A DNA stretch of 64,000 nt from the NCBI RefSeq assembly GCF_903815225.1, contig NZ_LR813084.1, forward strand, positions 2,770,501 to 2,834,500. The letters run 5' to 3'. The notes beneath the pieces were generated by a model. That model saw only the letters and a program-made list of their open reading frames with translations. It was not told the origin of the DNA and searched no databases. Origin of the DNA: Delftia tsuruhatensis. GTDB lineage: Bacteria; Pseudomonadota; Gammaproteobacteria; Burkholderiales; Burkholderiaceae_C. Positions within the stretch are counted from its first letter, which is position 1; each line of letters opens with the position of its first letter. Below, piece by piece: positions 35,146 to 43,758 of the stretch. A program made the position numbers and the translations under genes.

Positions 35146-35462
35146 CAGAGCTCCACGTCCTCGTCGAAGTCGCCGTCCAGGCTGACCTTGTGCCCAGCGT
35201 GTTCAAGCATGCTACGCGCCAGTTCATCTGGCAAACCGCGAATGTTGCGACCTGCTTCGATATCGCGGGCCAACACGGTCAAAAATGCGGCAATCGCCGG
35301 GTCTTCGTGCTCGGCATCGGCGCGAGTGACAACCACTTCGCCGTCGCGCAGATCGAATGCCAGTTTGCTGCCGGTATCCACGCCCAGGGCTTGGCGGATG
35401 GCCTTGGGCAGGGTGACCTGGCCTTTGGAGGTCAGCGTGGCGATTTCGTGGATGGCGGACAT
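35145..35462 (-). CDS. prlF: PrlF-family antitoxin with AbrB-type DNA-binding domain
   Basis: Protein of 105 residues from the start at 35462; the frame is open further upstream but that part is not PrlF-like. The N-terminus IHEIATLTSKGQVTLPKAIRQALGV is a SpoVT/AbrB swapped-hairpin domain. The C-terminus (FLTVLARDIEAGRNIRGLPDELARSM) binds the toxin. It neutralizes YhaV and represses its own operon, probably through the palindromes at 35478-35510. Confidence 0.9.
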   Translation of the reverse strand: MSAIHEIATLTSKGQVTLPKAIRQALGVDTGSKLAFDLRDGEVVVTRADAEHEDPAIAAFLTVLARDIEAGRNIRGLPDELARSMLEHAGHKVSLDGDFDEDVEL

Positions 35463-35477
35463 GGCGGCACTCCTGAT

Positions 35478-35510
35478 TGCAAGGCTTGCAGAGTAAGAAA
35501 ATTTCCTTAC
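35478..35510 (-). promoter_or_regulatory. Two palindromes upstream of prlF-yhaV, likely autoregulatory operator
   Basis: tgcaag-g-cttgca at 35478-35490 is a perfect 6-1-6 repeat. gtaagaaaa/tttccttac at 35493-35510 pairs with one mismatch over 9. Both lie within 50 bases upstream of the antitoxin start, where PrlF would bind. Confidence 0.6.
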
Positions 35511-35761
35511 ATCGTCAAGGGTGCGCTGCATGGCGCCTGCACATCGGCAGACCTGCTCAATCGAGCAAAGGCTCTGGCGCCTAAAGGGCATGGGAAGGGG
35601 GCGAAGGGCAAAGGTCTTACCGAGAAAAGGAAAAGCCCGGCGCGTACTCCCTACCTTGCCGTCCAGCAGACTCGCTCGCCGCAAACCTGCGCCAGGGCTA
35701 GCACGCACGATTGATCGACTGGCGATCTTGAAAAAGGGGGGCTAAGGAATATGCCGTTTAT

Positions 35762-35992
35762 TCAGTGCAGCGAATAGGGATACAGCGCATCAAAATCGAC
35801 TTCCTTTATGCGCTCCAAAAGTAGATGAAACTCCTTATCGCCCTGCCAGAGTCGAATGAACAGTGCTGATTGACAAATAAGTGATTCAATCAACAACCTT
35901 TGCTCCAGTGCCGTTCCACAGTTCAAAACACCGGAAAGAATCAGTTCAAAGGCACGTTTGGCGTGTGGGCTGGTGCTGTTTTGATTATGCAT
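35762..35992 (-). CDS. Small ICE protein of unknown function
   Basis: Protein of 76 residues, MHNQNSTSPHAKRAFEL then mostly helices (LEQRLLIESLICQSALFIRLW, FHLLLERIKEVDFDALYP). No membrane span or signal is present. An AGGGAG motif lies about 6 bases upstream of the ATG, which supports real translation. It stands alone between the toxin-antitoxin pair and the structured region before the relaxase. No family recognised. Confidence 0.5.
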   Translation of the reverse strand: MHNQNSTSPHAKRAFELILSGVLNCGTALEQRLLIESLICQSALFIRLWQGDKEFHLLLERIKEVDFDALYPYSLH

Positions 35993-36059
35993 ACCATACT
36001 CCCTGGTTAGATAATCGCCACCTCATCGCTGGGGAAATTGGGGGTGGCGACCCGCAGGG

Positions 36060-36175
36060 GTGAGAAACCGGCAGAAGACACCCGGCCAAGCGCGAACGCT
36101 TGCCCTGCGGACCGCCATAGAGCGCTCCACAGTCTTCTGATCGGGTTCTCACACCCGGCGCCGATTAAGCGGCGC
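36060..36175. other. Structured intergenic element upstream of the MobH relaxase (oriT or RNA candidate)
   Basis: The 393 bases between 35993 and 36385 hold no gene. gtgagaaaccggcagaaga (36060-36078) and tcttctgatcgggttctcac (36133-36152) are long imperfect inverted repeats. Between them lies a perfect hairpin caagcg-cgaa-cgcttg (36087-36102), and just outside gcgccg-attaag-cggcgc (36158-36175). Such nested symmetry next to a relaxase gene suits an origin of transfer or a folded RNA. Function is inferred only. Confidence 0.5.
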
Positions 36176-36385
36176 GTGCGCAGGATTGCATAAGGCACAT
36201 GCTGGGGCAATCAAAAATTCAGCAGCCGCATATGGTCATGCGGGTGGGTAGCGGCCATCGAATCGGGCCACCACTCCTGACGCATTGATCCAAGCCAGCG
36301 TGACGCTTGGCGTCCATAAAGGACGAAGGAGGGGAACACCCCAAGAATAAAGCGACTGGCCACCGCAAGGTGTGCTGGGGTTCAC

Positions 36386-38194
36386 ATGTTCAAACTGTTT
36401 TTTGCTAAAAAGTCCGCTATTCCCGCCTTGCCACCTGAGCCGGCCGACCTTGACCACGGCCTGATCCCTGCCGAGACGGCCGCAACCTTGCTAGCTACGC
36501 CGCAGCGCAAGCGCTTGCTGGAACACATCTGGCAGCGTACTTCGCTGTCCCGCCAGCAATTCGCCGGGCTATACGGCGCCCCTCTGGAGCGCTACGCTGA
36601 GCTGGTGCAGCAGTTTCCCGCCTCGGAAAGCCACCACCACGCCTACCACGGCGGCATGCTCGACCATGGCCTAGAAATCGTCGCGTACGCGCTCAAGTTG
36701 CGTCAGTCACACTTGTTCCCGGTCGGCGCGACCGCAGAAGATCAAGCCGAGCAAGCCGAAGCCTGGACGGCCGCCGCCGCCTATGCCGCGCTGCTGCACG
36801 ACATTGGCAAGCTGGCGGTCGATCTGCATGTTGAAGGTGCCGATGGCCACCTCTGGCACCCGTGGCACGGTCCACTGCGTCAGCCCTATCGATTCCGCTA
36901 CCGTGAAGATCGCGAATACCGGCTACACGGTGCGGCAACGGGGCTCCTGTACACCCAACTGCTGGATCGCCAAATCCTCGACTGGCTATGCCGCTATCCG
37001 GCCCTGTGGGCATCTTTGCTCTACGTGTTGGCCGGGCAGTACGAGCATGCTGGGCTGCTGGGGGAACTGGTGGTGCAGGCCGACCGCGCCTCCGTGGCCC
37101 AGGCGTTGGGCGGTGACCCCACGCGCGCGCTGGCGGCGCCCAAGCAGGCGTTGCAGCGCAAACTGATCGATGGCCTGCGCCATTTGCTGAAGACGGAACT
37201 CAAGTTGAACCAGGCCGGCCCCTCGGACGGCTGGCTGACTCAAGACGCCCTGTGGCTGGTGAGCAAGACCGTGGCCGACAAGCTGCGCGCTCATCTGCTG
37301 GGCCAGGGGAGCGACGGTATCCCGTCGAGCAACACGACGCTGTTCAATGTGTTGCAAGACCACGGGATGGTGCAGCCCACGCCGGATGGCAAAGCCATCT
37401 GGCGCTGCACCATCGTCAGCGACGCCGGCTGGTCCCATGGCTTTACCCTGCTGAAGCTGTCGCCAGCATTGATTTGGGCGGCCGACGAGCGGCCCGAAGC
37501 CTTCAACGGGGTGGTCACTGTGGACACCGCTAGCGATCCAGTCGCTGAAGCGCCGATGGCCCAGCCCAGCCCGCTCGGCGCGCCTGTAGAAGAGCGCGCC
37601 GCATGGCCGTTGGTCACGGGGGAGCCTGGATCGCCGCCCAAGCCCGACCGAGCGCCTGATGCCCTGGTGGACGATCTACTGGCGATGTTTGAGCGGGCAC
37701 CTGATCGGTTAGCGCAAGCGCCGTCGGAGCCTTGCTTGACGCCAGCGCCGCGCCCTCCGGTTGCCGAAGCCCAGGCCGCCGAGGGGGGTGAGCCCCATGC
37801 CGAGCCGTTTGTGGATGAGCACTTTGTGCAGTGGTTGGCCCTGGCCCTGCAAACGCGCCGGTTGATCCTCAACGATGCCAAGGCGTTGCTGCATACGGTG
37901 GCGGACACGCTGTTTTTGGTCAGCCCTGGGCTGTTCCAGCGCTATGCCCAAGAGCACCCGCACCTCGCCATGCAGGCTAAGCAGGAGCAGTTGGCGGACT
38001 GGCAATGGGTGCAAAAGCGCTTTGAGAAACTGCGCTTGCACCGCAAGCAGCCTAATGGCCTGAATATCTGGACCTGTGAAGTCACGGGTCCAAGGAAATC
38101 GCGGCGCGTGCATGGCTATCTGCTCGATGAGTCCAAAGCATTGGGCATCGAGCTGCCGGCCCACAACAATCCGTACTTGAGCCTCAAAGCCTGA
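36386..38194 (+). CDS. MobH-family relaxase (TraI_2)
   Basis: Protein of 602 residues. The N-terminal TraI_2 domain has the three-His motif ESHHHAYHGG (His83-85), DHG at 93-95 and the HD motif LLHDIGK (His138, Asp139), the metal centre of MobH relaxases. A Pro/Ala-rich linker (about 380-475) leads to the conserved C-terminal domain FVQWLALALQTRRLILNDAKALLHTV. It nicks DNA at oriT and leads the strand into the recipient. It is separate from the rest of the transfer genes, as in ICEclc-like elements. Its 3' end overlaps the convergent SDR gene by 11 bases. Confidence 0.92.
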   Translation: MFKLFFAKKSAIPALPPEPADLDHGLIPAETAATLLATPQRKRLLEHIWQRTSLSRQQFAGLYGAPLERYAELVQQFPASESHHHAYHGGMLDHGLEIVAYALKLRQSHLFPVGATAEDQAEQAEAWTAAAAYAALLHDIGKLAVDLHVEGADGHLWHPWHGPLRQPYRFRYREDREYRLHGAATGLLYTQLLDRQILDWLCRYPALWASLLYVLAGQYEHAGLLGELVVQADRASVAQALGGDPTRALAAPKQALQRKLIDGLRHLLKTELKLNQAGPSDGWLTQDALWLVSKTVADKLRAHLLGQGSDGIPSSNTTLFNVLQDHGMVQPTPDGKAIWRCTIVSDAGWSHGFTLLKLSPALIWAADERPEAFNGVVTVDTASDPVAEAPMAQPSPLGAPVEERAAWPLVTGEPGSPPKPDRAPDALVDDLLAMFERAPDRLAQAPSEPCLTPAPRPPVAEAQAAEGGEPHAEPFVDEHFVQWLALALQTRRLILNDAKALLHTVADTLFLVSPGLFQRYAQEHPHLAMQAKQEQLADWQWVQKRFEKLRLHRKQPNGLNIWTCEVTGPRKSRRVHGYLLDESKALGIELPAHNNPYLSLKA

Positions 38195-38957
38195 ACTGGC
38201 TTTGGGAAAAATCCGGGGTGGTCGAGGTTTGTGCGCAGACCCCGCCATCCACCGACAGCACTGCGCCAGTCACGTAGCGCGCCTCTTCAGAACATAGCCA
38301 GGTAATCGCTTGGGCAATGTCGTTCGCGGCCCCCAGACTGCGCATTGGCACATAGTTCGCCGGGCGCTGGATATCGCCGCCCGTGGCGCGCTCCAGGAGG
38401 GGCGTGAGGATCGGCCCCGGCGCCACCGCATTGACCCGGATGCCCAGGTGCGCCACTTCCAGGGCCGCCGCCTTGGTCGCCCCCACCACCGCATGTTTGG
38501 ATGCGCAGTAAGCCGCCCAGCGGGTTTGCCCCGACAGGCCGTAGATCGACGCGACCGAGCAGATCAGCCCATGGCCCTGGCGCATCATTTGGCGCATTTC
38601 GTACTTCAGCGCATAGAGCAGTCCCAGGCTGTTGGTATCCATGACCCGCTTGAGCATTTCGTCGTCTTGATGCACCAGAAAATCGATCTCGCCCTCGATC
38701 CCCGCACAGTTGATGGCGATATCCAGGGCGCCGTCGCGCGCGGCCCACGCGATGGTCTGGGCCACTTGTTCGGGTTGGCGCACGTCGAGCGGCACCGTCT
38801 CGCAGCCCAAGCGCTGGCCAAGCTGGCTCAGCTGCGCGGCGTTGAGGTCGGCCACGCGGACCCGGTGGCCGGCCGCTTGCAGGCGCTCGGTGACCGCCAG
38901 GCCAATGCCGGACGCGCCGCCGATGACCAGGGCATTTTTTTCGCTTGAGGAGTTCAT
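38184..38957 (-). CDS. Short-chain dehydrogenase/reductase (SDR)
   Basis: Protein of 257 residues. NAD(P)-binding motif VIGGASGIG near the start, NCAG near residue 90, catalytic Ser in SVASIYG and the YCASK motif (Tyr and Lys of the triad), and a classic SDR end GAVLSVDGG. An Asp after the second strand (RVADLN) suggests NAD preference. It is last in a - strand series with a binding protein, flavoprotein, AraC regulator, MFS transporter and BacA-like gene. Its alcohol/ketone substrate is not known. Confidence 0.9.
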   Translation of the reverse strand: MNSSSEKNALVIGGASGIGLAVTERLQAAGHRVRVADLNAAQLSQLGQRLGCETVPLDVRQPEQVAQTIAWAARDGALDIAINCAGIEGEIDFLVHQDDEMLKRVMDTNSLGLLYALKYEMRQMMRQGHGLICSVASIYGLSGQTRWAAYCASKHAVVGATKAAALEVAHLGIRVNAVAPGPILTPLLERATGGDIQRPANYVPMRSLGAANDIAQAITWLCSEEARYVTGAVLSVDGGVCAQTSTTPDFSQSQFRL

Positions 38958-39009
38958 GGTTGGACCTTTCAGGTCAGGGTTGAGAACGCAGTAAGGGAGA
39001 GGGGTTGAG

Positions 39010-39996
39010 CTACTCGGCCACGAAGCCGGTGGCCTTGACGATCGGCGCCCAGCGCGCGAGGTCGCGCTGCAAATCGGCGGTGCAGGCCGTGGCATCCTTC
39101 CAGCCGGGTTCTTGCCCCAAGGCGCGCAACCCCTGCTGGAGTTGCTCGACCTGCAACGCTTCGCGCAGCGCCTGGGCGAGCTGCTGCACCAGTTCGCCGG
39201 AGGCCGCACGGGGCAGGAATACGGCCAGGTAGTCGGGCTCAATCTCAAGCGCGGCAAACCCCTGTTCGCCAAAGGTTGGCACGCCCGGCATAAACGGCGA
39301 ACGTTGCTTGGCGACCACCGCCAGCACCCGCATGCGGGGGTCACGCAGATAGCCAAGCAAATCGGGCAAGGTGGTGCTGAGCGCGGGAACCTGCCCGCCG
39401 AGCAAGTCCTGGATCGCCGGGGCCGAACCACGATAGCCGACATGGGTCATCGGCAGGCCCACAGCGTTGGCGAACAAGCTGCCGATGAAGTGCGCCTGCG
39501 ACCCGAGAGCTGGCGAGGCGTAGACCTGCCGCTCGCGCGCGCCCTTCAGCCAGCGCACGTAGTCGGCCAAAGACTGCACCGAGGCCGGTACGCCGGGGCC
39601 AATCGCCCAGGCATAGCCGAAGTTGCACAGCGTGCCCACCGGCGTCACGTCGTTGAGGCTGTAGTTCAGGCTCGGGTAGATATGCGGGTACACGGTGAAC
39701 ATCCCCGATGGGCACACCAGGTAGGTGCGACCATCCGGCGCGGCTTGCCGCAGCGCTTCGATCGCCAGACGACCGCCAGCGCCGGCGCGGTTCTCCACCG
39801 TTTGCACTTTGCCGAAGCGCCCCAGCATGCCATCGGCCACACGCCGACTGACAAGATCGACCGAGCCCCCCGCGGGAAAACCGGCCAGCACGCGCACGGC
39901 ATCATTGGGTGATAGCGCGCGTGCTTGGGCACTGGCCAGGCTCAGGGCCAGCGAGCTGGCAATGCTTTGCAGCAATAGACGGCGGGTGAGCGACAT
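39010..39996 (-). CDS. Bug-family (TctC-like) periplasmic substrate-binding protein
   Basis: Protein of 328 residues from the start at 39996. The signal peptide (RRLLLQSIASSLALSLASAQARA) is followed by the Bug signature VRVLAGFPAGGSVDLVSRRVA and later VENRAGAGGRLAIEALRQAAPDG. Bug proteins bind carboxylates and aromatic acids in betaproteobacteria and often stand without cognate TctAB membrane genes, as here. Among these neighbours it probably delivers or senses the substrate of the flavoprotein and SDR. Confidence 0.9.
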   Translation of the reverse strand: MSLTRRLLLQSIASSLALSLASAQARALSPNDAVRVLAGFPAGGSVDLVSRRVADGMLGRFGKVQTVENRAGAGGRLAIEALRQAAPDGRTYLVCPSGMFTVYPHIYPSLNYSLNDVTPVGTLCNFGYAWAIGPGVPASVQSLADYVRWLKGARERQVYASPALGSQAHFIGSLFANAVGLPMTHVGYRGSAPAIQDLLGGQVPALSTTLPDLLGYLRDPRMRVLAVVAKQRSPFMPGVPTFGEQGFAALEIEPDYLAVFLPRAASGELVQQLAQALREALQVEQLQQGLRALGQEPGWKDATACTADLQRDLARWAPIVKATGFVAE

Positions 39997-40013
39997 AGCA
40001 AGGTCTCCTTTTT

Positions 40014-41705
40014 TCAGTGTGGGTCTGGGGTGATGGCGTCGTGCGCGGCGATAAAGCCGAAGGTCATACCCGGCCCCAGGGTGATGCCCGGACCGGGGTA
40101 AGCCCCGCCCATGATCGAAGCCATGTCGTTGCCCACTGCATAGAGGCCATCCACTGCCGTGCCTTCGGCGCGCAGCACGCGCGCTCGCGCATCGGTACGC
40201 AGCGTGGCGTAGGTGCCGAGGTCGCCGGGAACCAGGCGCACCGCGTAGTACGGTGGTGTGCGCAGCGGCCCGACGTTCGGGTTTGGCTGATGTTGTGGAT
40301 CTCCGAGATAGCGGTTGTAGACGTTTTCGCCCTTGCCGAATTGCCGGTCGCGGCCCTCTATCGCGCCCAAGTTGTAGTGCTGCACCGTGTCGTCCAAGGC
40401 GGCGCCGTCGATACCCAAGCGGCGGGCCAGCTCGCCGAGGGTATTGGCTTGTTGCAGGTAGCCATTGCGCAGCCATTTGCGAATAGGGAACGGTGCGGGC
40501 TTCACCGCGCCCATGCCGTACTTGCGTAACGTCGGGTGATCACACAGCAAGAACGCTTCGGTCCCTGGCTCGGGTGAGAGTGAGAGCAGCGCAGCGATGA
40601 AGTCGTGGTAGGAGTTCGCTTCATTGACGAAGCGGTGGCCAGCGCGGGTGACGGCGATAAAGCCCGGTTTGGGGCGGTCGACAAAATGCACGAACAGCTC
40701 TGTGCCTCCATCGCCCTGGGGCACCAACGAAACCGGCGCCCAAGCGGCGGCGTGGGGGTAGTTGTCCTCCAATACGCCGCTTGCCTCGACGGCCAGGCGC
40801 ATCCCCGCGCCGTCTATGCTGGCGGGCACCGGCGAATAGTGGCCAGGGGTCATGCGCTCGTGCGGATAAAGCAATTGGCGGCGGTTGGCGTCGTGGGAGA
40901 AACCACCGCAGGCCAGAATGACCCCGCGTTCTGCCAGCAGGGTCCCAGCTTGCCCCGCGACCCGCACCCCGCTGACCCGGCTGGCCTCCTGCACAAGCCC
41001 GGTCACCGGGGTGCTCACGCGAATGTCCACTCCAGCGGCCCGTGCGGCGCGGTACAGATGGGCGACCAGCGCGGTGCCGTTGACCAGCCGGGTGTTGGCG
41101 CCGTAGCGCAGCAGATCATGGCCGTAGCGCAACAGCCGCTGCACCACGTAGCTCGCCGAACGCCAGGAGCGGGTGGCGTTGTAGAAGTGGTGCAGGTCTT
41201 TGCCGGCCATCACGGGCAAGCCAAACAGGGTCATGGTCCGTAGAGGAGGGCGCAATAGCTTGCGGTCCGTACCCAGTTGTTTGGCGTCGAAGGGCGCCGC
41301 GCAAAGGCTGCGCGCCCCCGCGCTGCTGCCCGCAACCAGCGGGTGATAGTCCGGGAATTCGCCCAGGAGCAACTCGATGCCGACTTCGCGGGCCAAGTAC
41401 TCCAGCATCCGTGGTCCATGGCGCAGAAACGCCTCAACCCGCGCCTCGTCGAAATAGGCGCCGCACTCGGCCTGTAGGTAGGCCCGCGCGTCCTCCAGGG
41501 AGTCGGCACGCCCCAGTTCGCGGGCCAAGTGGTTGTTGGGTATCCACATCCAGCCGCCCGACAGCGCCGTGGTCCCGCCGAGCACAGCGTCGCGCTCCAA
41601 CAGGCAAACCTTGGCGCCCAGGCGCGCGGCGGTCAGCGCCGCGGTCAGGCCACTGGCGCCCGACCCGACAACGATCACATCGAATTTTTCAGCCGGATTG
41701 AACAT
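40014..41705 (-). CDS. FAD-dependent oxidoreductase, 3-ketosteroid-1-dehydrogenase/fumarate-reductase-like
   Basis: Protein of 563 residues. The FAD-binding motif VIVVGSGASGLTAALTAARLG with Glu at the end of the second strand is followed by GGTTALSGGWMWIPNN, typical of KstD-like enzymes. The C-terminal block GLYAVGNDMASIMGG and GPGITLGPGMTFGF closes the FAD site. Family members oxidize or reduce the C-C bond next to a carbonyl, in steroids or smaller cyclic or acrylic compounds. Substrate is unknown here; the SDR and Bug protein in the same block suggest use of an alicyclic or carboxylic compound. Confidence 0.88.
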   Translation of the reverse strand: MFNPAEKFDVIVVGSGASGLTAALTAARLGAKVCLLERDAVLGGTTALSGGWMWIPNNHLARELGRADSLEDARAYLQAECGAYFDEARVEAFLRHGPRMLEYLAREVGIELLLGEFPDYHPLVAGSSAGARSLCAAPFDAKQLGTDRKLLRPPLRTMTLFGLPVMAGKDLHHFYNATRSWRSASYVVQRLLRYGHDLLRYGANTRLVNGTALVAHLYRAARAAGVDIRVSTPVTGLVQEASRVSGVRVAGQAGTLLAERGVILACGGFSHDANRRQLLYPHERMTPGHYSPVPASIDGAGMRLAVEASGVLEDNYPHAAAWAPVSLVPQGDGGTELFVHFVDRPKPGFIAVTRAGHRFVNEANSYHDFIAALLSLSPEPGTEAFLLCDHPTLRKYGMGAVKPAPFPIRKWLRNGYLQQANTLGELARRLGIDGAALDDTVQHYNLGAIEGRDRQFGKGENVYNRYLGDPQHQPNPNVGPLRTPPYYAVRLVPGDLGTYATLRTDARARVLRAEGTAVDGLYAVGNDMASIMGGAYPGPGITLGPGMTFGFIAAHDAITPDPH

Positions 41706-41750
41706 GGGGCTCCTACGGTGAACACTGGGTTCACTGTAGGCAGCGCCTAC

Positions 41751-42512
41751 TCAGTCGTATTGAACAATAGTGACTTTCTTCATCTGCGACGGAGCCGCCG
41801 CATAGATGGCGCGCCAGCTGCGAATCAGGTGACTCTGATCACTGAAGCCAGTTGCTGTCGCGACATGCCCTCCTGGCTCACCGGCGAACAGGCGCTTGCG
41901 CGCCGCGATCACGCGCATTTGCAGGCGCATCTGATGGGGCGGCAGGCCAAAGTAGCGCCGAAACTGGCGGATGAAATGCGCACGTTCCATGTGTGCAGCC
42001 TCGGCCAATTCCAGCAACGTCACGTTGTCGTCGCTGTCCAGCAACTCCCGCGCACGTTTGAGCCCCGGTATGTGCAAGCCGGCCGTGGCAACCAGCGGCC
42101 TATCGCCGATGAACTCGGGCAGCACCTGCGCCAGCATGCTTTCCACCGCCAGCTCTTGCTCGTGCGTACCGAAACAGGCGGCGGCTTCGCGCATGGCCGA
42201 GAGCAGCAGCGGGTTGGCGTTCACGTAGCTGGTGAATGCCCGATCAAAAGCGGCCCCGGTCAATTGGCGAACATAGTCCACGGGCACGTGGAACGTGGTG
42301 TATGAGATCGGTACGTCACTGGCCGGAAACGCTGAATGGACCTCGCCGGGGTTGATCAGAAAGGCCGTGGATGGATTGGTCTCCAAGCGGTGCGCGCCGC
42401 AGTCGTAGCGGCTCGTGCCGTGGTCGATGAAGCCAAAGGCGTAGGTATCGTGAAAGTGCGGCTTCAAGCGAAAGTCTTGCTGCGCGACATCACACCAGAA
42501 CACGTTGCCCAT
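41751..42512 (-). CDS. AraC-family transcriptional regulator
   Basis: Protein of 253 residues with an N-terminal cupin-like sensing domain (HFHDTYAFGFIDHGTSRY, INPGEVHSAF) and a C-terminal double HTH of AraC type (LLELAEAAHMERAHFIRQFRRYFG and GFSDQSHLIRSWRAIY). It lies between the MFS and flavoprotein genes on the same strand and probably activates the block in response to its substrate. Confidence 0.9.
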   Translation of the reverse strand: MGNVFWCDVAQQDFRLKPHFHDTYAFGFIDHGTSRYDCGAHRLETNPSTAFLINPGEVHSAFPASDVPISYTTFHVPVDYVRQLTGAAFDRAFTSYVNANPLLLSAMREAAACFGTHEQELAVESMLAQVLPEFIGDRPLVATAGLHIPGLKRARELLDSDDNVTLLELAEAAHMERAHFIRQFRRYFGLPPHQMRLQMRVIAARKRLFAGEPGGHVATATGFSDQSHLIRSWRAIYAAAPSQMKKVTIVQYD

Positions 42513-42555
42513 TACGTCCCTTTCACCGCGCCACCTGGCTCGGCCGTTGGCCAGC

Positions 42556-43758
42556 CTAAGACTCCATTCCAGGCGTTCTCAGCGTGCTCCACAACAGCAA
42601 GCACGCCAGCGCCCCGCACAAGGTTGCCGACAACGTGAGCGCCCCAAACCCGTAGCCAGCCAATGTCCAGGCGCCCACCGCTGAGCCCACCGCCACTGCA
42701 AGATAGGTCGTGCAGCTCAGACAAGCCATAGTGAAACCCCTGGCGCGTTGCGCCGTTTGCGAAACCAAGGTCGCCGTGCTGGTCTGCACCAAGCCCTGCA
42801 ATGTGCCCCAGGCCAGCATGCACAAGGCCAACAGCGCGGGGTGATGCGTCGCGGAGTCGAGCGCCAGCAGCACGCCCGCCAACAGCACCAACGCCCACAA
42901 CGACACCTTGCCTTTACCAACACGGTCAATCAGCCGAGCGTTCAGTGTGGCGAGCAACAGACCCAGGCCGTAGCACAGCACAAAAAAACCTGCCCACCCG
43001 CTACCCACGCCCAGCCGCTCGCGCACCGTGAGACCGAGGTAGGTGTAGACGCCGTAGAAACTCAACATGTTGAAAAAATTCACCGCCAGCAATTTGGGGG
43101 CGGTGCTGGCGCACATCTGTGCCAGCAAAGCGGCGCCCGCGGGCAAGGTGGCGTCTGATGACGACACGGACTCCTGACCCAGACGTGCGACCAAGCAGGC
43201 GGCCAGCGCACCCAAGGCCGCGACCACCACAAAGCTCGAACGCCAGCCCCAAACCTGCGCGATCACACTGCTCAGGGGAATGCCGGCAATCAGGGCGATG
43301 GACCAACCCGCCATGACCCGCCCCATTGCGCGCCCACGGTCCGCGTAGGCCGTGCTGTCTCCCACGAACGCGTAGCAGGCGGGCAGAAATGCCCCGGCCG
43401 CCGCGCCGCACAACGCCCGTCCGAGGAGCAGTTGCCAAAAACCCAGGGAGAACGCACACAGCAGCCCGGCACACACAAACAGCCAAAGTCCACAGAGCAT
43501 CGTGTTTTTGCGCGGCACACGATTGCCAAGGAAACCAACAGCCGGCGCGGTTACGGCCAGGCTCAGCCCATACACCGCTACCGCCCAGCCGACTTGTGTC
43601 GAGCCCATAGCGAATGCCGTGGCCACATCGTCAAGAATCGGCGACAACAACAGCCCTTCGACACCGATGGCCACGACGCCAATAATCAACCCTAATTGAG
43701 AGGGTTGCTGATTTGCCGTATTGGGTTTCACCTTTTTTGGGGAATCATCAGACCGCAT
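42556..43758 (-). CDS. MFS transporter
   Basis: Protein of 400 residues with twelve hydrophobic segments, beginning SQLGLIIGVVAIGVEGLLLSPIL, and an MFS-type loop (GFLGNRVPRKNT). Its start lies inside the end of the BacA-like gene (11-base overlap), so the two are translationally coupled. It may be a drug/metabolite exporter of the DHA1 type, like BacE beside BacA, or an importer for the catabolic genes downstream. The DNA is GC-rich like cargo downstream and unlike the BacA-like gene. Confidence 0.88.
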   Translation of the reverse strand: MRSDDSPKKVKPNTANQQPSQLGLIIGVVAIGVEGLLLSPILDDVATAFAMGSTQVGWAVAVYGLSLAVTAPAVGFLGNRVPRKNTMLCGLWLFVCAGLLCAFSLGFWQLLLGRALCGAAAGAFLPACYAFVGDSTAYADRGRAMGRVMAGWSIALIAGIPLSSVIAQVWGWRSSFVVVAALGALAACLVARLGQESVSSSDATLPAGAALLAQMCASTAPKLLAVNFFNMLSFYGVYTYLGLTVRERLGVGSGWAGFFVLCYGLGLLLATLNARLIDRVGKGKVSLWALVLLAGVLLALDSATHHPALLALCMLAWGTLQGLVQTSTATLVSQTAQRARGFTMACLSCTTYLAVAVGSAVGAWTLAGYGFGALTLSATLCGALACLLLWSTLRTPGMES

